Under the pieces are notes generated by a model, which worked only from the letters and a program-made list of their open reading frames with translations, ran no database searches and was not told where the DNA came from. A program made the position numbers and the translations under genes. 64,000 nt of DNA from Phallusia mammillata. Taxonomy: Eukaryota; Chordata; Ascidiacea; Phlebobranchia; Ascidiidae. Location: assembly GCA_003260075.1 (NCBI GenBank), contig QLIY01000209.1, forward strand, positions 62,001-126,000, given 5' to 3'. This document shows positions 11,458 to 23,471 of the stretch, one piece after another (the first letter of the stretch is position 1; each line of letters begins with the position of its first letter).

Positions 11458-11528
<71 letters not shown>

Positions 11529-14500
11529 CCTGGTTTAGCATGTTCTGAAAAATGTTAAAATTAATGTTTTGCAAACAATTAATCAAAACCCTATGCTCAT
11601 AATAAAAGTATAAAACAGAAATAGGCAATTTTTCAATAGGTGGTTCAGCCGCTGCAAAAACAAATTATCAGAAAAATGGTTATGACTAAAATTGTCCACA
11701 CAAAGGGCATCATGTTACACTTGACTTACGACCCAGGCCATACTTGCCCTAAACCTGTGAGATTTTACTTGGGTGCTTCAGAAAGAAAAATATAATATTT
11801 CTAAATCCCAAGTAGAAAATATATGCTACTATTTCCATTCTGCTATGTTTTTACTGCGTTGCTTCTACTGGAGGTTATGTACAAATTAGGTCTAACTCTC
11901 TATTTGCGTGTCAGGAATTGGAAGATGAAATTTTGGCAGCACTAAATCAAGTGGGTGGTATAAAGGACATGATATCCAGAAATCATATGAAGGTAACTTT
12001 GCTGTTTGATTCATTACAAATTAAAGTTAAACAGCATACTTTCAAAAATTTTGGCATATCAATAATAATGTTGTTAAACAGGTTGTGTTTTTTGGAAGAA
12101 CAAGCAATGGAAAAAGCTCTGTGATAAATGCTATGCTTTGGGATAAAATCTTACCCAGTGGTATTGGTCACACTACCAACTGCTTTTTGTCTGTTGCTGG
12201 TTCTGATGAAGAAAATCCTGGATCAGAGCAAGCTGATGATGGTGCTTATCTTCTCTGTGGACAGTCAAATGAGCGACGCAGTATAAAAAGTGTCAGCCAA
12301 CTTGGTCACGCTTTGAGCCAGGAAAGCTTGTCCTATGATAGTTTAATCCAGGTATATTACTGAAATGTCACATTAAAAAAAAATTATCTCATGTTTGTAA
12401 ACTATGAAAACTATGGTTCCCTGAAAATATCTCATTTTGTTTCTGACCGCTTCATATCATAAAATCTTTGTTTTGACAAAATGTATTACAAAGGTTTGAG
12501 TGTAAGCATACTAAGTATGCCTCCACAGGTGTTTTGGCCAAAGAAGAAGTGTGCACTTCTGAAAGATGAGGTTGTTCTATTGGACAGCCCTGGAATTGAT
12601 GTGAGCAATGATTTGGACCAATGGATTGACAAGTAAGTATCTGCCAATTTGATTGCACAGATATTTTATATTTTTTTTTTTGAAATGTAGTGTTTACATT
12701 TGTACATTTTGTTTTGTTCAATCGATCCTTTTCTTAGTTATTGCCTTGATGCTGATGTGTTCATCTTGGTTGCCAATGCAGAGTCCACACTTATGCTTGC
12801 TGAGAAAAACTTCTTTCACAAAGTGAATGAAAAGCTTTCGAAGCCAAACATATTTATTCTTAACAATAGATGGGACGCTTCTGCATCAGAACCAGAAACT
12901 ATGGAAGAGGTAATGTAAATAAATTTTAAGGTTGTAAAATTCAAATTTAATTGTCTTTGTAATAAATCAGCAACAAAGAATTAGGACCCTCAATAAATAT
13001 TAACCAAAATTTACACATGTGTGCAGAGTATGTTTTCTGTGCAAAAAGCTAGCAATAGAATCACATAATTTAAACATTGTAGGTTGACAATTTAGCTACT
13101 GATTGGTAGCCATCAAAATAAATTCTGGCATTTTCAGGTGCGACAACAACACTTAGAAAGAGGAATAGCATTCCTAGCTGACGAATTAAAAGTGGTTTCT
13201 AAGCAACAAGCCAAAGACCGGGTGTTTTTTGTATCAGCGAAGGAAACCTTACAGTCCCGTATAAACAAACTGCAAGGTAAATAATACTGTATGCATACAT
13301 TAACGCAGCATTTCAGTTTTACTAAAGCTGACAACAGGAAACTGCACTCGTAAAATGCATAATTCAAAACAAAACATTTGTGGGTATTTCATAATTTTTC
13401 ATAATTAAGGTTTATACTTGTTCAACATGACTCGAGAGTTAGGAAATATTCGGCGAACAACACAAACTTTTTCATGCAAAATATTTTTTAGATAGAACTT
13501 CATTGCAATGTGTTTTTAATATTACCCCTTCACTGTTGTGTTCCAAATCTTTACATAATGACATACAAATTTGAAGTTACATTGGTAAGATTTTTTTACT
13601 GTTATTGTATGTCATGTTCAGGAAAAGCTGACAGTACATCTAACATGGCTGATGGGTATAAAGCAAGATTAATGGAGTTTGCCCACTTTGAACGAGAGTT
13701 TGAGGAATGCATTTCAAGATCAGCAACTCGCACGAAGTTTGAGTATCATGCCCAACGAGCATCAAAAATCATTGACACCCTTTACTCCAGAGCTGAATGG
13801 CTTCATGTAATAAACATTGAGAATTTACTATGCAGATTTTATGAAGCTTGTTAAACAGAACCCAAAACATTTTATCCTCACTGGATTTATATAGAGCTTG
13901 TACATGTTCAATAATTTTTTGTTAAACATTGTTTATTTGATTGCCTTTTTTAACACATGTGTAAATATACAAACATGGCAGTTAGATAAAAAAATATCTG
14001 ATTTGATATTGCCCTTGAATATGAAAAAAGATAGGACCTTAATGGGAAAATTTAATGTTTTTTACAGTGTTTTTTGATCAATGAAATTAGGCTTAAACTA
14101 AAATCTGCAACTGAAGCATTATGTTTGTGTGTGTGTGTGTGTGATTTGGGGGGGGGGGATAAAAAATATCTGATTTGATATTGGCCTTGAATATGAAAAA
14201 AGATAGGACCTGAATGGGAAACTTAAATGTTTTGTACAGTGTTTTTTAATCAATGAAATTAGGCTTAAACGAAAATCTGCAACTGAAGCATTATGTTTGT
14301 GTGTGTGTGTGTGTGATTTTGTATCTTATTGATTTTTACAGAATCGAGCAACTGACCTACTTAAAGATTGTGTGGAAAGACAAATGTTTCTCCAGCAAAG
14401 AGTTGAATACATAGGTTTGTCAATTTCCAGTATAATGTTGTTACCTATTTTGTGAACATTCATGTGTGCATGTTTTTACACAAACAGTTTTTATACTTAA

Positions 14501-17500
14501 AGCAGGAGGAGTTGTTAAACTGTCTGACTAAACTGTGAAAATAGATTATGTCTTTATGGGCAGCAAAATAACAAAAACACTTACATGTCATTTTCAGACA
14601 AGCAACTGAGCATTATCACAGCAGATGCCAAACAAAATATTACACTTTTGTCAAATGAGGCTGAACGTCAAGTTCGTACAGCGATGACAGATGAAATTCG
14701 TCGCCTGCCACTTCTGGTTGATGAGTTCCAGCGTCCATTTCATCCTAACCCAATGGTGCTACGTGTTTACAAGGCTGAACTTTATCACCATGTGGAAGAT
14801 GGTAAGGTTTTAGTGTTTGTAAAGTTGATCAATATATGTAGTCTTGTGCATTGGTTGTTTCTTGTAGCAAATGCAGTTTGAATTAAGGTGCTGTCAAAAA
14901 CTACAAGCCCGGTATTTCAGATCATGTTATAGTGTTGTTTTACCTGCAAACCCCAATGTACAGTTTTGACTTTTTTGTTGTTGAATTGTGCCAATTCTCC
15001 TCTTGACATTTTTATTTTTGAGCATTCACATTTACATTTACTCATATCTGTACCTATAAGATCCACACAAAAATGCATTTTAAAATTTATTAATGGGAAC
15101 ATACTTGGCAAAAATTCCAAATGCATCCATTCCTACCTAGTATATCTGTGCTGGCTACATATAGTTAACCAACAGTGGGACTTAACCCTGATCAGGTAGG
15201 GGGGGGGGTTTGAGTATTTGAGATCATATTATAGTGTGTTTTTTTACCTGCAAACCCCCACCCAAACTCCAATGTACAGTTTTGACTTTTTTGTTGTTGA
15301 ATTGTGCCAATTCTCCTCTTGACATTTTTATTTTTGAGCATTTACATTTACTCATAACTGTACCTATAAGATCCACAAAAAATGCATTTTGAAACTTATT
15401 TATGGGAACATACTTGGCAAAAATTCCAAATACATCCATTCCTACCTAGTATATCTGTACTGGCTACATATAGTTAACCAACAGTGGGACTTAACCCTGA
15501 TCAGGTATTCTGTATATCGGGCTATACGACTTAAATGGTCACTAAGTCTGTCTGGCTGACACTACCCATACAAGTAACCATACATTTAGAAACAGGTTAG
15601 TTAATAATTACAAACTAATAAATAGTTTGTGTTTGTTTGTTTAGGTTTGGGACGAAATTTGTCTGCAAGATGTAGTGCAGCTCTGCAACGCCAGATTGAT
15701 CGTAACCGTGGTGACATGATTGATGTTGTCAAGCCTCTGTTAGTTTTACCAGAGACAAATGACGATGATGGGTCAAGTTCAGTGGACAATGGTATTTAGA
15801 TATGGTCTTTTAACTATGGTTATATTCTTAATTTATTGCTTATCCAGAAACATATTTGTGACATTAAACCTAATGCAAGACCAGAAAGTGATGTTGATAC
15901 ACACATAAAATTTCATTGAAAACTAAATGACTTTTTTTGTAGTTTTTGCATCAGAAAGTTGAGGTCCATAATATGTTGTGTTTTATAGATATGCTTCAAC
16001 CAGATCCATCAAGATTCCGATCTTTGGTTCGATCTGCATCACAACTGCCAAGTTTTGATATTTCATATGATATTGACTGTGCAAGTCTTTGTGCTGACTT
16101 CCAAGAAGATATTGAATTTAAGTTTTCACTTGGTTTTAATCAATTAATGGCAAGGTAAACTCTATTTGAAAGGTTTTTGGTATATATTTTGGAAAGGATC
16201 ATGTCAGATACTAACCCCTGAAAAATTTGCAACTAACAACCTTCCACGTTTTATCAAAAATCTCCTTTAATGAGCAAGAAGGAAAGTTTTTTATAGTATG
16301 CTTGGCTACAACCCGATATTCAAACTCATTTAATGTAACCTTGTCAGTTTTGGTTTTAACACAGTTAGGCATTGTCCCCCCAACATGTATTCATGTGTTC
16401 AGATTTATTGGACCAAGAGATGCAAGAAGAGTTCGACTTGGAGGTTTGACTCCAGATCCAGCTGTGGCAGCTGCTTCATCAACCAAACCAGCCACTGTTT
16501 GTATGTTTATCACTTTTTATGCAGTGCTTGTTACTTACATTGTCTTTATTTGTTATTTATTTTTTTAAAGATCATCCTGGTTTACCTGTTGATCATGTTG
16601 GTTTGCATGGCAACGTGCAACCCTACCCTGCCGAAGACTTGCTTTATTCACTTGCTTCTGGTTACATGAAGTTTACCAACAGTCATTCAGCCATGTTTGT
16701 TGCTGGTTTGGGTAAGACAAATCATGTAACTCGTTCTTGTTTTACCTTTGACATGGGTTGCACAACTTTTTTGCTTTTGATTACTGCCTTAACAGGTTCT
16801 TACTTCCAGGGTGCCTATGCTTTTGTTTTAAAGTTCAGTTACGCAGAAATACATATTTTGCCTTGTTTTTCTGCATCTAGCACCTGGATACATATCTATT
16901 TGACCTATAATGTATCCCATTTATTTCAGACCACCTTAGGCTATGTATGTAGCAAAGCCATTTTATCAATGAACAGCCACCAACGCACAAAAGGGGACAT
17001 CACAATCGCAAAATTTGAGCTCTTTTTTTCCTGATCCTAGGATTATCTTTCTTAAAATTCTAAATCCAGTATTTTTAATTCAGCCCTGACATCCCAAACC
17101 CAGCACACAATATCCTAATGTATTTAACTGCAGTCATAGTCATAGATTAAGCATACTTGCCCTAAACAATCCAGGTTGTAAAAACAGTAGCATGCATTTT
17201 TGTGGTGACTTTATGGTTAATCCAACATGGATTTTTAAAACTATTTATTTCTAAAGGAATGGTACCTTATCTCTTTTGGAGAACGATTGGTTGGAGAGCA
17301 GTTGCCTTTGCTGCAGCCTCATATGGAACTTTGTATGCATATGAGCGACTAACATGGACCTCCAGAGCAAAGGAACGTGCATTAAAGCGACAATTTGTTG
17401 AACATGCTTCAGACAAACTGAACTTAGTCATCAGCTTTACAAGCACCAATTGCTCACATCAGGTTTTGCATTTTTTTCATACAATAAAAACTTTGTTTTA

Positions 17501-17849
17501 CACATTAAAAACTCTAGCATTTAACTAAAATTAAAGCCTCAAAATTGACATATTTTTATTTATTTTGGACTTCAAAAAAGCTTTAATTGACTGTGTTCTA
17601 CATGATTCATAGGTTCAGCAAGAATTGTCTGGGACTTTGGCACAACTATGCACTGATGTTGATGAAGTTCGTTTGGACATACAGAATGAATGCGAAAACC
17701 TGATTGCCCAACACAAGCATCTGGTTAAGGCACAGACCAGATCTAAAACTCTACGAAACAAAGCTGGATGGCTTGCATCTGAGTTGGACACTTTTACCAA
17801 GTCATATTTGGTTACTGCTCCTGCATACAATGGAAATGGAGCAACATAA
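9821..17849 (+). CDS. MFN: Mitofusin, dynamin-like GTPase of the outer mitochondrial membrane, 15 exons, 798 aa
   Basis: Exons: 9821-9997, 11915-11992, 12082-12351, 12529-12632, 12738-12909, 13138-13276, 13622-13806, 14342-14414, 14598-14801, 15645-15791, 15989-16154, 16403-16500, 16571-16711, 17257-17462, 17613-17849. All phases close. GTPase motifs are complete: P-loop GRTSNGKSS (residues 90-98), switch threonine in GHTTN (about 116), DSPG (194-197) and NRWD (253-256). Residues 15-28 ([14 protein letters not shown]) and the [11 protein letters not shown] region match vertebrate MFN1/2 closely. A hydrophobic hairpin (about 640-680) supplies the membrane anchor, followed by the C-terminal heptad-repeat region ending NKAGWL. 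It tethers and fuses outer mitochondrial membranes. The start is the first ATG after an in-frame stop. An acidic insert ([10 protein letters not shown]) before the exon 10/11 junction, and the linker encoded by exons 12-13, make it longer than human MFN2 (757 aa). Confidence 0.97.
10665..11540. mobile_element. hAT-like element in mitofusin intron 1, right end replaced by poly-G
   Basis: The left end at 10673 reads CAGGGGTGTCCAACCTTTTT, followed by GGCC-rich sequence typical of hAT/Charlie-like termini. The right part carries the matching GCGGGCCACT and TGTGGGCCACATGTGG sequence and the element ends with CCTG at 11529-11532. Flanks are GTTTAGCC (10665-10672) and GTTTAGCA (11533-11540), an 8-bp duplication with one mismatch. 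The inner part of the expected right terminal repeat is missing and a 69-nt G run (11459-11527) stands in its place. There is no transposase frame over its 860 bp. Confidence 0.8.
11459..11527 (+). repeat. Poly-G tract, 69 nt
   Basis: An uninterrupted run of 69 G inside the right end of the hAT-like element. Poly-Gly and poly-Pro open frames crossing it are artefacts. It could form stacked G-quadruplexes, and its true length is uncertain in any assembly. Confidence 0.9.
13986..14319 (+). repeat. Tandem duplication with G11 spacer in mitofusin intron 7
   Basis: Copy 1 is 13986-14147, a run of eleven G follows (14148-14158), and copy 2 is 14159-14319. Each copy ends in a (GT)n stretch plus GATTT. 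The copies differ at several scattered sites, for example GCCCTTG against GGCCTTG and ACCTTAATGG against ACCTGAATGG. The G run is absent at the end of copy 2, so it is a feature of the junction and not of the unit. Confidence 0.9.
14911..15507 (+). repeat. Tandem duplication with G10 spacer in mitofusin intron 9
   Basis: Copy 1 spans 14911-15198 and copy 2 about 15213-15507. Both begin GTATTTNAGATCAT and end CCTGATCAGGTA. Ten G (15199-15208) lie at the junction. Copies differ by several substitutions and small indels, including a short CA-rich insertion in copy 2. Open frames on both strands here mirror each other because of the repeat and are not coding. Confidence 0.9.
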
Positions 17850-18004
17850 ATGAAAAACATCTTTGAGATGTGTTTTTAGGTTCATTTTGCAGTGTGCAAA
17901 TTGTGATGTGTTTCTATCTATAAATCTGCCAGACTTCGTTCTTAGTGTTATTCTTCATTGACAAACTAATTCTACTAACTTTTGATGCTTCGTGTTTAGA
18001 AACC

Positions 18005-18010
18005 AATAAA
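18005..18010 (+). terminator. Poly(A) signal AATAAA of mitofusin
   Basis: AATAAA 156 nt after the mitofusin stop codon, followed by GT/T-rich sequence. It also lies near the 3' end of the convergent PDRG1 gene (stop at 18069), so the two 3' ends nearly meet. Confidence 0.7.
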
Positions 18011-18068
18011 ACATTGTTGATGTAATTGCACAGTGATTATATTGCATGTGTAAAACAGGATTTGGTTG

Positions 18069-18530
18069 CTAAATCTTTAATTTTTTCATGTCAGCAGCAT
18101 CAATAGGTGCCAGATTAAAGCCTTTGAGTTCTTCTTTGCCCTCTGCATCTCTCAATTTGTTTACTTTAGCTGGCAGCTTGGTCCGGAGGTCTTTTATGTT
18201 GTTTTCCAATTCTTTTTGATCTTCAGCCAACATTGCTTTTGTGGATTCCTGCACAAAAAAAAACATAACCGTAGAAAGGGTGAATGAAAAAAGAAGCAAA
18301 TAAATTTCTACCTTGGATACTTTGATAAACATTCCTCCGAAATTGACCCAAGCTTTATCCGCAGATCCTGGTGGAGCAGTTACTTTTTTGTTGATGGCAG
18401 TCAAAGCCATTCTGTTGGCATTGTACCTTTTGTTAAGGTCAACAATAGTTTGTTTATCGGTAAGTACATCTTCTGCCAGCTCCTCTAGCTCTTGCAAATA
18501 GTTTAACACAAAATCAACACTTCTTGCCAT
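18069..18530 (-). CDS. PDRG1: PDRG1, prefoldin-like subunit, 2 exons, 132 aa
   Basis: Exons 18312-18530 and 18069-18248 on the minus strand. The intron at 18249-18311 is 63 nt with GT-AG ends and happens to be stop-free in frame. The protein matches p53 and DNA damage-regulated protein 1 in length and in blocks such as ELAEDVLTDKQTIVDLNKR, NFGGMFIK and ELKGFNLAPI. It is predicted to be a beta-type prefoldin fold: two coiled-coil arms around a central hairpin. In animals PDRG1 belongs to the prefoldin-like module of the R2TP co-chaperone complex. The ATG is preceded by a splice-acceptor-like AACAG only two bases upstream, and the TMEM230 stop is 69 nt further up, suggesting it is the downstream gene of an operon. 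Confidence 0.93.
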   Translation of the reverse strand: MARSVDFVLNYLQELEELAEDVLTDKQTIVDLNKRYNANRMALTAINKKVTAPPGSADKAWVNFGGMFIKVSKVEIYLLLFSFTLSTVMFFFVQESTKAMLAEDQKELENNIKDLRTKLPAKVNKLRDAEGKEELKGFNLAPIDAADMKKLKI

Positions 18531-18531
18531 T

Positions 18532-18544
18532 TCTGTTGCACCAC
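18532..18544 (-). promoter_or_regulatory. Candidate SL trans-splice acceptor before PDRG1
   Basis: Reading the minus strand, the sequence just before the PDRG1 ATG is a T/G-rich stretch ending TGCAACAG followed by AA and the ATG. With only 69 nt between the TMEM230 stop and this ATG there is no room for an ordinary promoter, terminator and 5' UTR. This is the expected layout for the second gene of a trans-spliced operon. It is inferred, not proven. Confidence 0.5.
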
Positions 18545-18599
18545 AAATACAAACAACAGAGTATAATTATAAAAAAATGTCACAAAACTGGTGTGTTAT

Positions 18600-19029
18600 C
18601 TAATCGTTGTAATCTGGTATGTCATCAAATGAATAACCACTGTAGCCCATCCAAGCCAGGTAAGCGATTCGAAGTTGATAAAAGCCTGGTAAAAAGGTAA
18701 TGATTCCCAAAATCAAAACAGGCCAGGTTCGATCACTGTGTATAAAAACATGCACGCTTTTTAGACTCTGTACTATAATTGTATACAGTGTATAGCAAAC
18801 ACATCAAGTTACCACACCTGTATTCTGCATCAATATATCCAGTCAATAACAAGGAACCAATTATAATGAGAGTGGAACCTACTGCAAACAAAACGGTTGC
18901 TACTCCAATTGCACGCCAAGGAACTTTGGGTTCTGATTTTTTAAACTGTAATGCAGTGTAAACGTCTCCTTCAGAACCAGAACCATAGGCCCTGGTAAAC
19001 TTCTGATATCGAACACTTGGTATTGACAT
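18600..19029 (-). CDS. TMEM230: TMEM230, two-pass vesicle membrane protein, 2 exons, 115 aa
   Basis: Exons 18818-19029 and 18600-18735 on the minus strand. The first exon has the conserved [15 protein letters not shown] segment followed by TM1 (ending [12 protein letters not shown]). The second has the second helix ([21 protein letters not shown]) and the acidic [13 protein letters not shown]-terminus, all hallmarks of the TMEM230 family. The family acts in secretory and recycling vesicle traffic with both termini in the cytosol. The start chosen is the ATG at 19029-19027, giving a length close to the human 120 aa. An acceptor-like TGTGTAG at 19101-19095 suggests the exon begins at 19094, so a spliced leader or 5' UTR exon is likely. 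A longer N-terminus through that exon cannot be excluded. Confidence 0.92.
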
Positions 19030-21500
19030 TCCACAACCAAGTCTGTTCTTCACACAAGTGTTTGGCAGTTGTTTGTACGTACCCTCAAATGTATCTACAC
19101 AAATCAAAACACACCCTTATTACACAATACATAACATTAACCTGATTTGAATACTTTGCTGACTTCTGTAGACTGTAAAATATTTTAATTTTTATCACAG
19201 AACCCCAGTTTTTTTAGTGTTCTTTTTTATTTGCACTTCGATGACGCATGACGCGCATGACCAACGATATAATACCATAGAAATCAACAAGCAAATAAAT
19301 CTGTCACGGACCATTCTATTTTTTTACTTTTTATCGATCCTTATGGTTCATCATTAACCTTCTTTCACCTACCTGCAGAAAATAAAGTGTTCTCGCGTCA
19401 TCAGTTTATTAAATCGATTTATTTTTGTTCATAATGATACCATTTCCTCTACACTACAGGATTAAGACTAGTTTATATGTTGCCTTTACCACTGCTGCTG
19501 CCTGCTCATTTTTATGTCCCAGCTTCTTACAGACTTTTGCAGTAAAACAAAGCAATTTAAACTACATATCGCAGGTGTTTGTACATGTCGCAACTAGCAA
19601 CAGGGGTGTTTATGGAAAACAGGTAAAAAAATGCGTTTTGGAAATTTATCTTTCGCGTTGTGAAGCGTGACACTTAGCGGTAAACTATTTTAAAGAAATA
19701 GCGCTGATGTGCGGCGCCCGTCGACCGTAGCCTACAACCGTGGAGCACTTGCATCGTGCTCGGTCATTTTTTTTCCAAATGGTCCAAAGCGCCCGACCCA
19801 CGTAAAGACACAAAAAATCTGATCGGGATTCGTCCTTGGTAGCGTCCTTGATGTGAACCCCGTAAAAAGCGAACGAAACAAACAAACATCGTGCTCCATG
19901 ATAAAAAGCACAGCAATGAAAAAAAAACGATGCTGACTTGGCTAATTCTACAGAAGTCGTTCTTGGAGAAGTAACATTTTAGTTGAAATGATTCCAACTT
20001 ATTTTATCTGCTTTATATGTGTTGCAAGAATCACGTTAGGCTTTTTATCACGAGGTTTGTAAATCAAACTTTGTGTTTGTTTATGGGTCGGAGCCAACGC
20101 CCCCAGAACCTTTGGCCAAACGGCTGCCCTTTTTGGTCTAACCTCCACACGCTACAAAAATAGAAAACCTGGTGGTCCACCTACACACAAAGTTTGTCAT
20201 GAAATGAATGTTTTATTGCGTCATATATTACAGATGATTATTCACAAATCGTATATTGACAACGTGGGTAAAACATCTTCCTTTATTGCGAAATAAAATA
20301 CCGGTGTCACTTTGTGATATGTGGCATATGTGCAACATACAGCATGTTGGCAAGTAGACATTAAATTACCGTTGACTTGCTGTGAGATAAAAGCACGCGC
20401 ACGCTACAATACAATATCTGTACACAACTTTATCTACATGAAAATTACCAGTTCCTAATGGGTTGAACTGCTTCATTGGCATTACAAATTATTTTTTTAC
20501 TTTGCATTTACGAAACCATGCTTTTACAGATTTGTTTGAAAGGAAATATAGGTGTTGTCCAAGAAACTTAATCGCTTAGTTTTGTTCCACAATTAATGAC
20601 CTACGGGCGTAAGCAAAAAATACACAAACGCGACAACGAACAAGAACAGCTTGTCAATTTGGCTTTTTAACAGTAAACACACGCTAGCAGCTTTGCGACA
20701 AGACGCTGAAATACAAAATATGATACTCACACTTCTAAAACCTTGCTAACGTCTGGCTAAGGTGCCAGCAAAGGTTAACGCGGTAGTAAAATAACAATAC
20801 AACAGCTTAAACACGAAACGCAAATCAATGTTCCATGGAATGCTACTTCGAGCGTGGCGAGCATCTGTGAATTATAAGGTATGTACAAAAGTACAGGCAA
20901 ATTTCTACATTTTAAGCGGCGTTTTTGTTAATAGTGAGAGCTGGTTTCTAACAGTAATGCTTTGTAATTAAATTTGTGTCCATGGGGAAAGTTTTCGTTG
21001 GGTATTCGAGTTACGTTACACGGATGATTCGAGTTAACGCGCTTTGTCAGCCAAACGCTATAAATTCACAAAATTTCGATACAAGCATCGCGACATCGCC
21101 AGCGCAATTTGACACACTGCAACAAGTTCTTTCGCATTTTGAAACCTCCCATAAAATCCTTCTGCTTTTGTTATACGGACGCTGAACATTCACTTAACAC
21201 CAGTCGCTGACATTAGCAATTCGTTTCCACGCATAAGGAGCTTCAACGAGTGGCAATACATTATTGTATTGCGGAAGCAAATTGGATCGGCGGCAGGAGG
21301 TAGCCAGATGACCAAAACATACGAGGTTAAGTTCAGTTGCTGATCGGGTTAGGATAGAGGTGAAGCACAGTTTATACGATCATTTAGAGCGCGATGAAGG
21401 TTATATACGAACATTGAGATTTTCAAACAAGCAGATGTCGTACTTTTATCTATTGCACCTGGCGGTTTTTCATCAATAACAGACAAAATAGCAACCGACT

Positions 21501-21590
<90 letters not shown>

Positions 21591-23471
21591 ATGTCCGAAG
21601 GCAGCGATACGCGGCTCTTGACGTACAAAGCGCCATAACATGCATATTATAGCGAGAGGGGTGTTGTGGGAAAATATATCTATTCGAGTGCATTGGTAAG
21701 GCCACAATATAACGCAGATGTAGTTACCGCTAAATCACTGCCCTCTGCACAACAGAAATTTGTGGCACGTTAAAAGGCATTGCGTTGGTGCGTTAGGGCG
21801 TTAGGTTGTTGAAGTTATTTGGTTGAAGTTAAAATTAGCGGTTAGTATACACGATTGCACGTTAGCTTGTGATACGAACTGGGATAAGTTGGCGTCGTAT
21901 AAGCTGACCCGCAGTCTAAAGTATTTTTTTGGTCGTACGGTTGATTATATGTACAGATCTGTATATACAGCGCAAAATTTCTACCCAGGGATGCAAAAAT
22001 TAACAAGAGATTAGCAGCAAACAGACATTGTAAGTTCTAAGGCTGAAGCGTGTTAAATCGACCGACAAACGGCACCATACAAACGTTTACGTGAAAGAAA
22101 AACCTTTCTACTGTAAGTAGCTCGATTGCGAGCTGAAGATATTTTGCCTTATAACCCTACATGAGCGCCATAAGTGTTTGTTACACAATGTTTTACACCT
22201 AAGTTAGATAGGCACCGAAGGGATAAAAATGTTTAGTCGCTCGTAGAAATGTAAAAAATGACGCGACAGTGATAATAGAAACATTCTCAGCGGCAGTTTG
22301 TAACATTTTGGCAGTGTTGCAAGTTCCTGTACATATTTTGAAGGTGCTTTTTGTCATTTTCAAAACAATACATGCAATAGTGATCCAGCGGGCAAAGTGG
22401 TAGTCAATTCGTTGGCAGTGATACTCTAGGGATTTTGAAAATGTAATTGGAGAAAAGACACTTTGGCAGGGATAAGTGAACACAATGCGCGGGTTTTGAA
22501 TACCAAAAAAACATTCTAAACTTAGAAAGCAACAAGGCAGTAGTCGGCTATTTTGGTTGACGGCGAAAGTAGAAAAAGTTTGGTCATGGCACAAGTTAAC
22601 AGGTCATAAACCGGAAAGAAAGTCAGGCACTATATTAATGCACCAAAGCTTAAATATGAAAAGTCAAATATAGGTTCCCTTTAAGTCACTGGTTAATCAC
22701 TTTGGCACTCGCGTTAGTGGAAGAGAATAGAGAACAGATATATATATATATAATATACTATTTTAATATAAACAGAGCTGAGGGGAAAGTAGAAAAGGGC
22801 TGATACTAAAACATGGGCCAATCGTTTTGTCCGGTTTTGACAAACGTGGTATAAACAGTAAAACATACTAGATACATCACAAATATAGCAACAATGGCAA
22901 TACGTTAGACACGTTTCAAGGCCGTACAATAAAATGTTCCAATGAAAAGTGTTGCTGCGGGCGTTTAGAGGGAGAAGCTGTCCATAAAACGAAAGGCCCT
23001 TTTGGCGCAATCAAATCTGCGTGGAACTGATAAAAAACATTTTGATGCCAACCAGTTGATTCCCACATAATGTTAGCTGTGCTGTACAGACCGGAAAACA
23101 CGTCACCAGGGAGAAAAAAGGCTGAACATGGTTTCCACCGTCCTCAGGCACAGAACATCGATACAACGGTTTCGTTTGGCCACAGGAATGCCGACTTGGA
23201 ATTAAAACTTTACAGCGTGGAAATATTTCCGGACAGAAACACGCGTTTCGGCGGTGTTGAAACCACACGCGGCATGTTCACTCCAACGGTGGAAGCTAGA
23301 TACTGTGGCAGTGGTGATGACATGACTTGCGGGCAAATTTCGAGGAAGGTTGAACGTTGAAGAGTTGCGCCGTGCTCGCGAGGGAAAATACAACAGTGCA
23401 ATACACACGACGACCGGTAAAGTGACGATCGCTCGCGGACTCGCTTACTTTGTTAGCTGCTGGGTGAAGGG
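19030..23471. other. Intergenic between TMEM230 and cyclin D 3' end
   Basis: Holds the TMEM230 promoter and the cyclin D 3' UTR. CpG frequency rises visibly from about 19.6 kb rightward. It includes an 89-nt G tract and a short (TA)n stretch at about 22737-22752. No exon with protein similarity was found. TTTATT at 20212-20217 and 20282-20287 would read as AATAAA on the minus strand and could serve a very long cyclin D 3' UTR, but this is only a possibility. Confidence 0.5.
21501..21589 (+). repeat. Poly-G tract, 89 nt
   Basis: Uninterrupted run of 89 G in the intergenic region downstream of cyclin D. Flanking sequences do not repeat each other, unlike the shorter G runs. Poly-Pro frames on the minus strand are artefacts. 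The true length is uncertain. Confidence 0.9.

Noticed and set aside
11354..11628. Poly-Gly and poly-Pro open frames across 11459-11527
   Set aside because: They exist only because a homopolymer of G contains no stop codon; no protein-like flanks.
16227..17034. Long plus-strand frames of 94-171 codons
   Set aside because: They are mitofusin exons 12 and 13 read on into introns, partly in wrong frames.
20828..20878. Possible short first exon MFHGMLLRAWRASVNYK followed by a GTATGT donor
   Set aside because: No partner exon or protein family could be found downstream.
21349..21707. 118- and 85-codon poly-Pro frames on the minus strand
   Set aside because: Same artefact of the 89-nt G tract.
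22199..22594. 131-codon minus-strand frame downstream of cyclin D
   Set aside because: Could be within a long 3' UTR, but there is no similarity and no start context; left out as coding.
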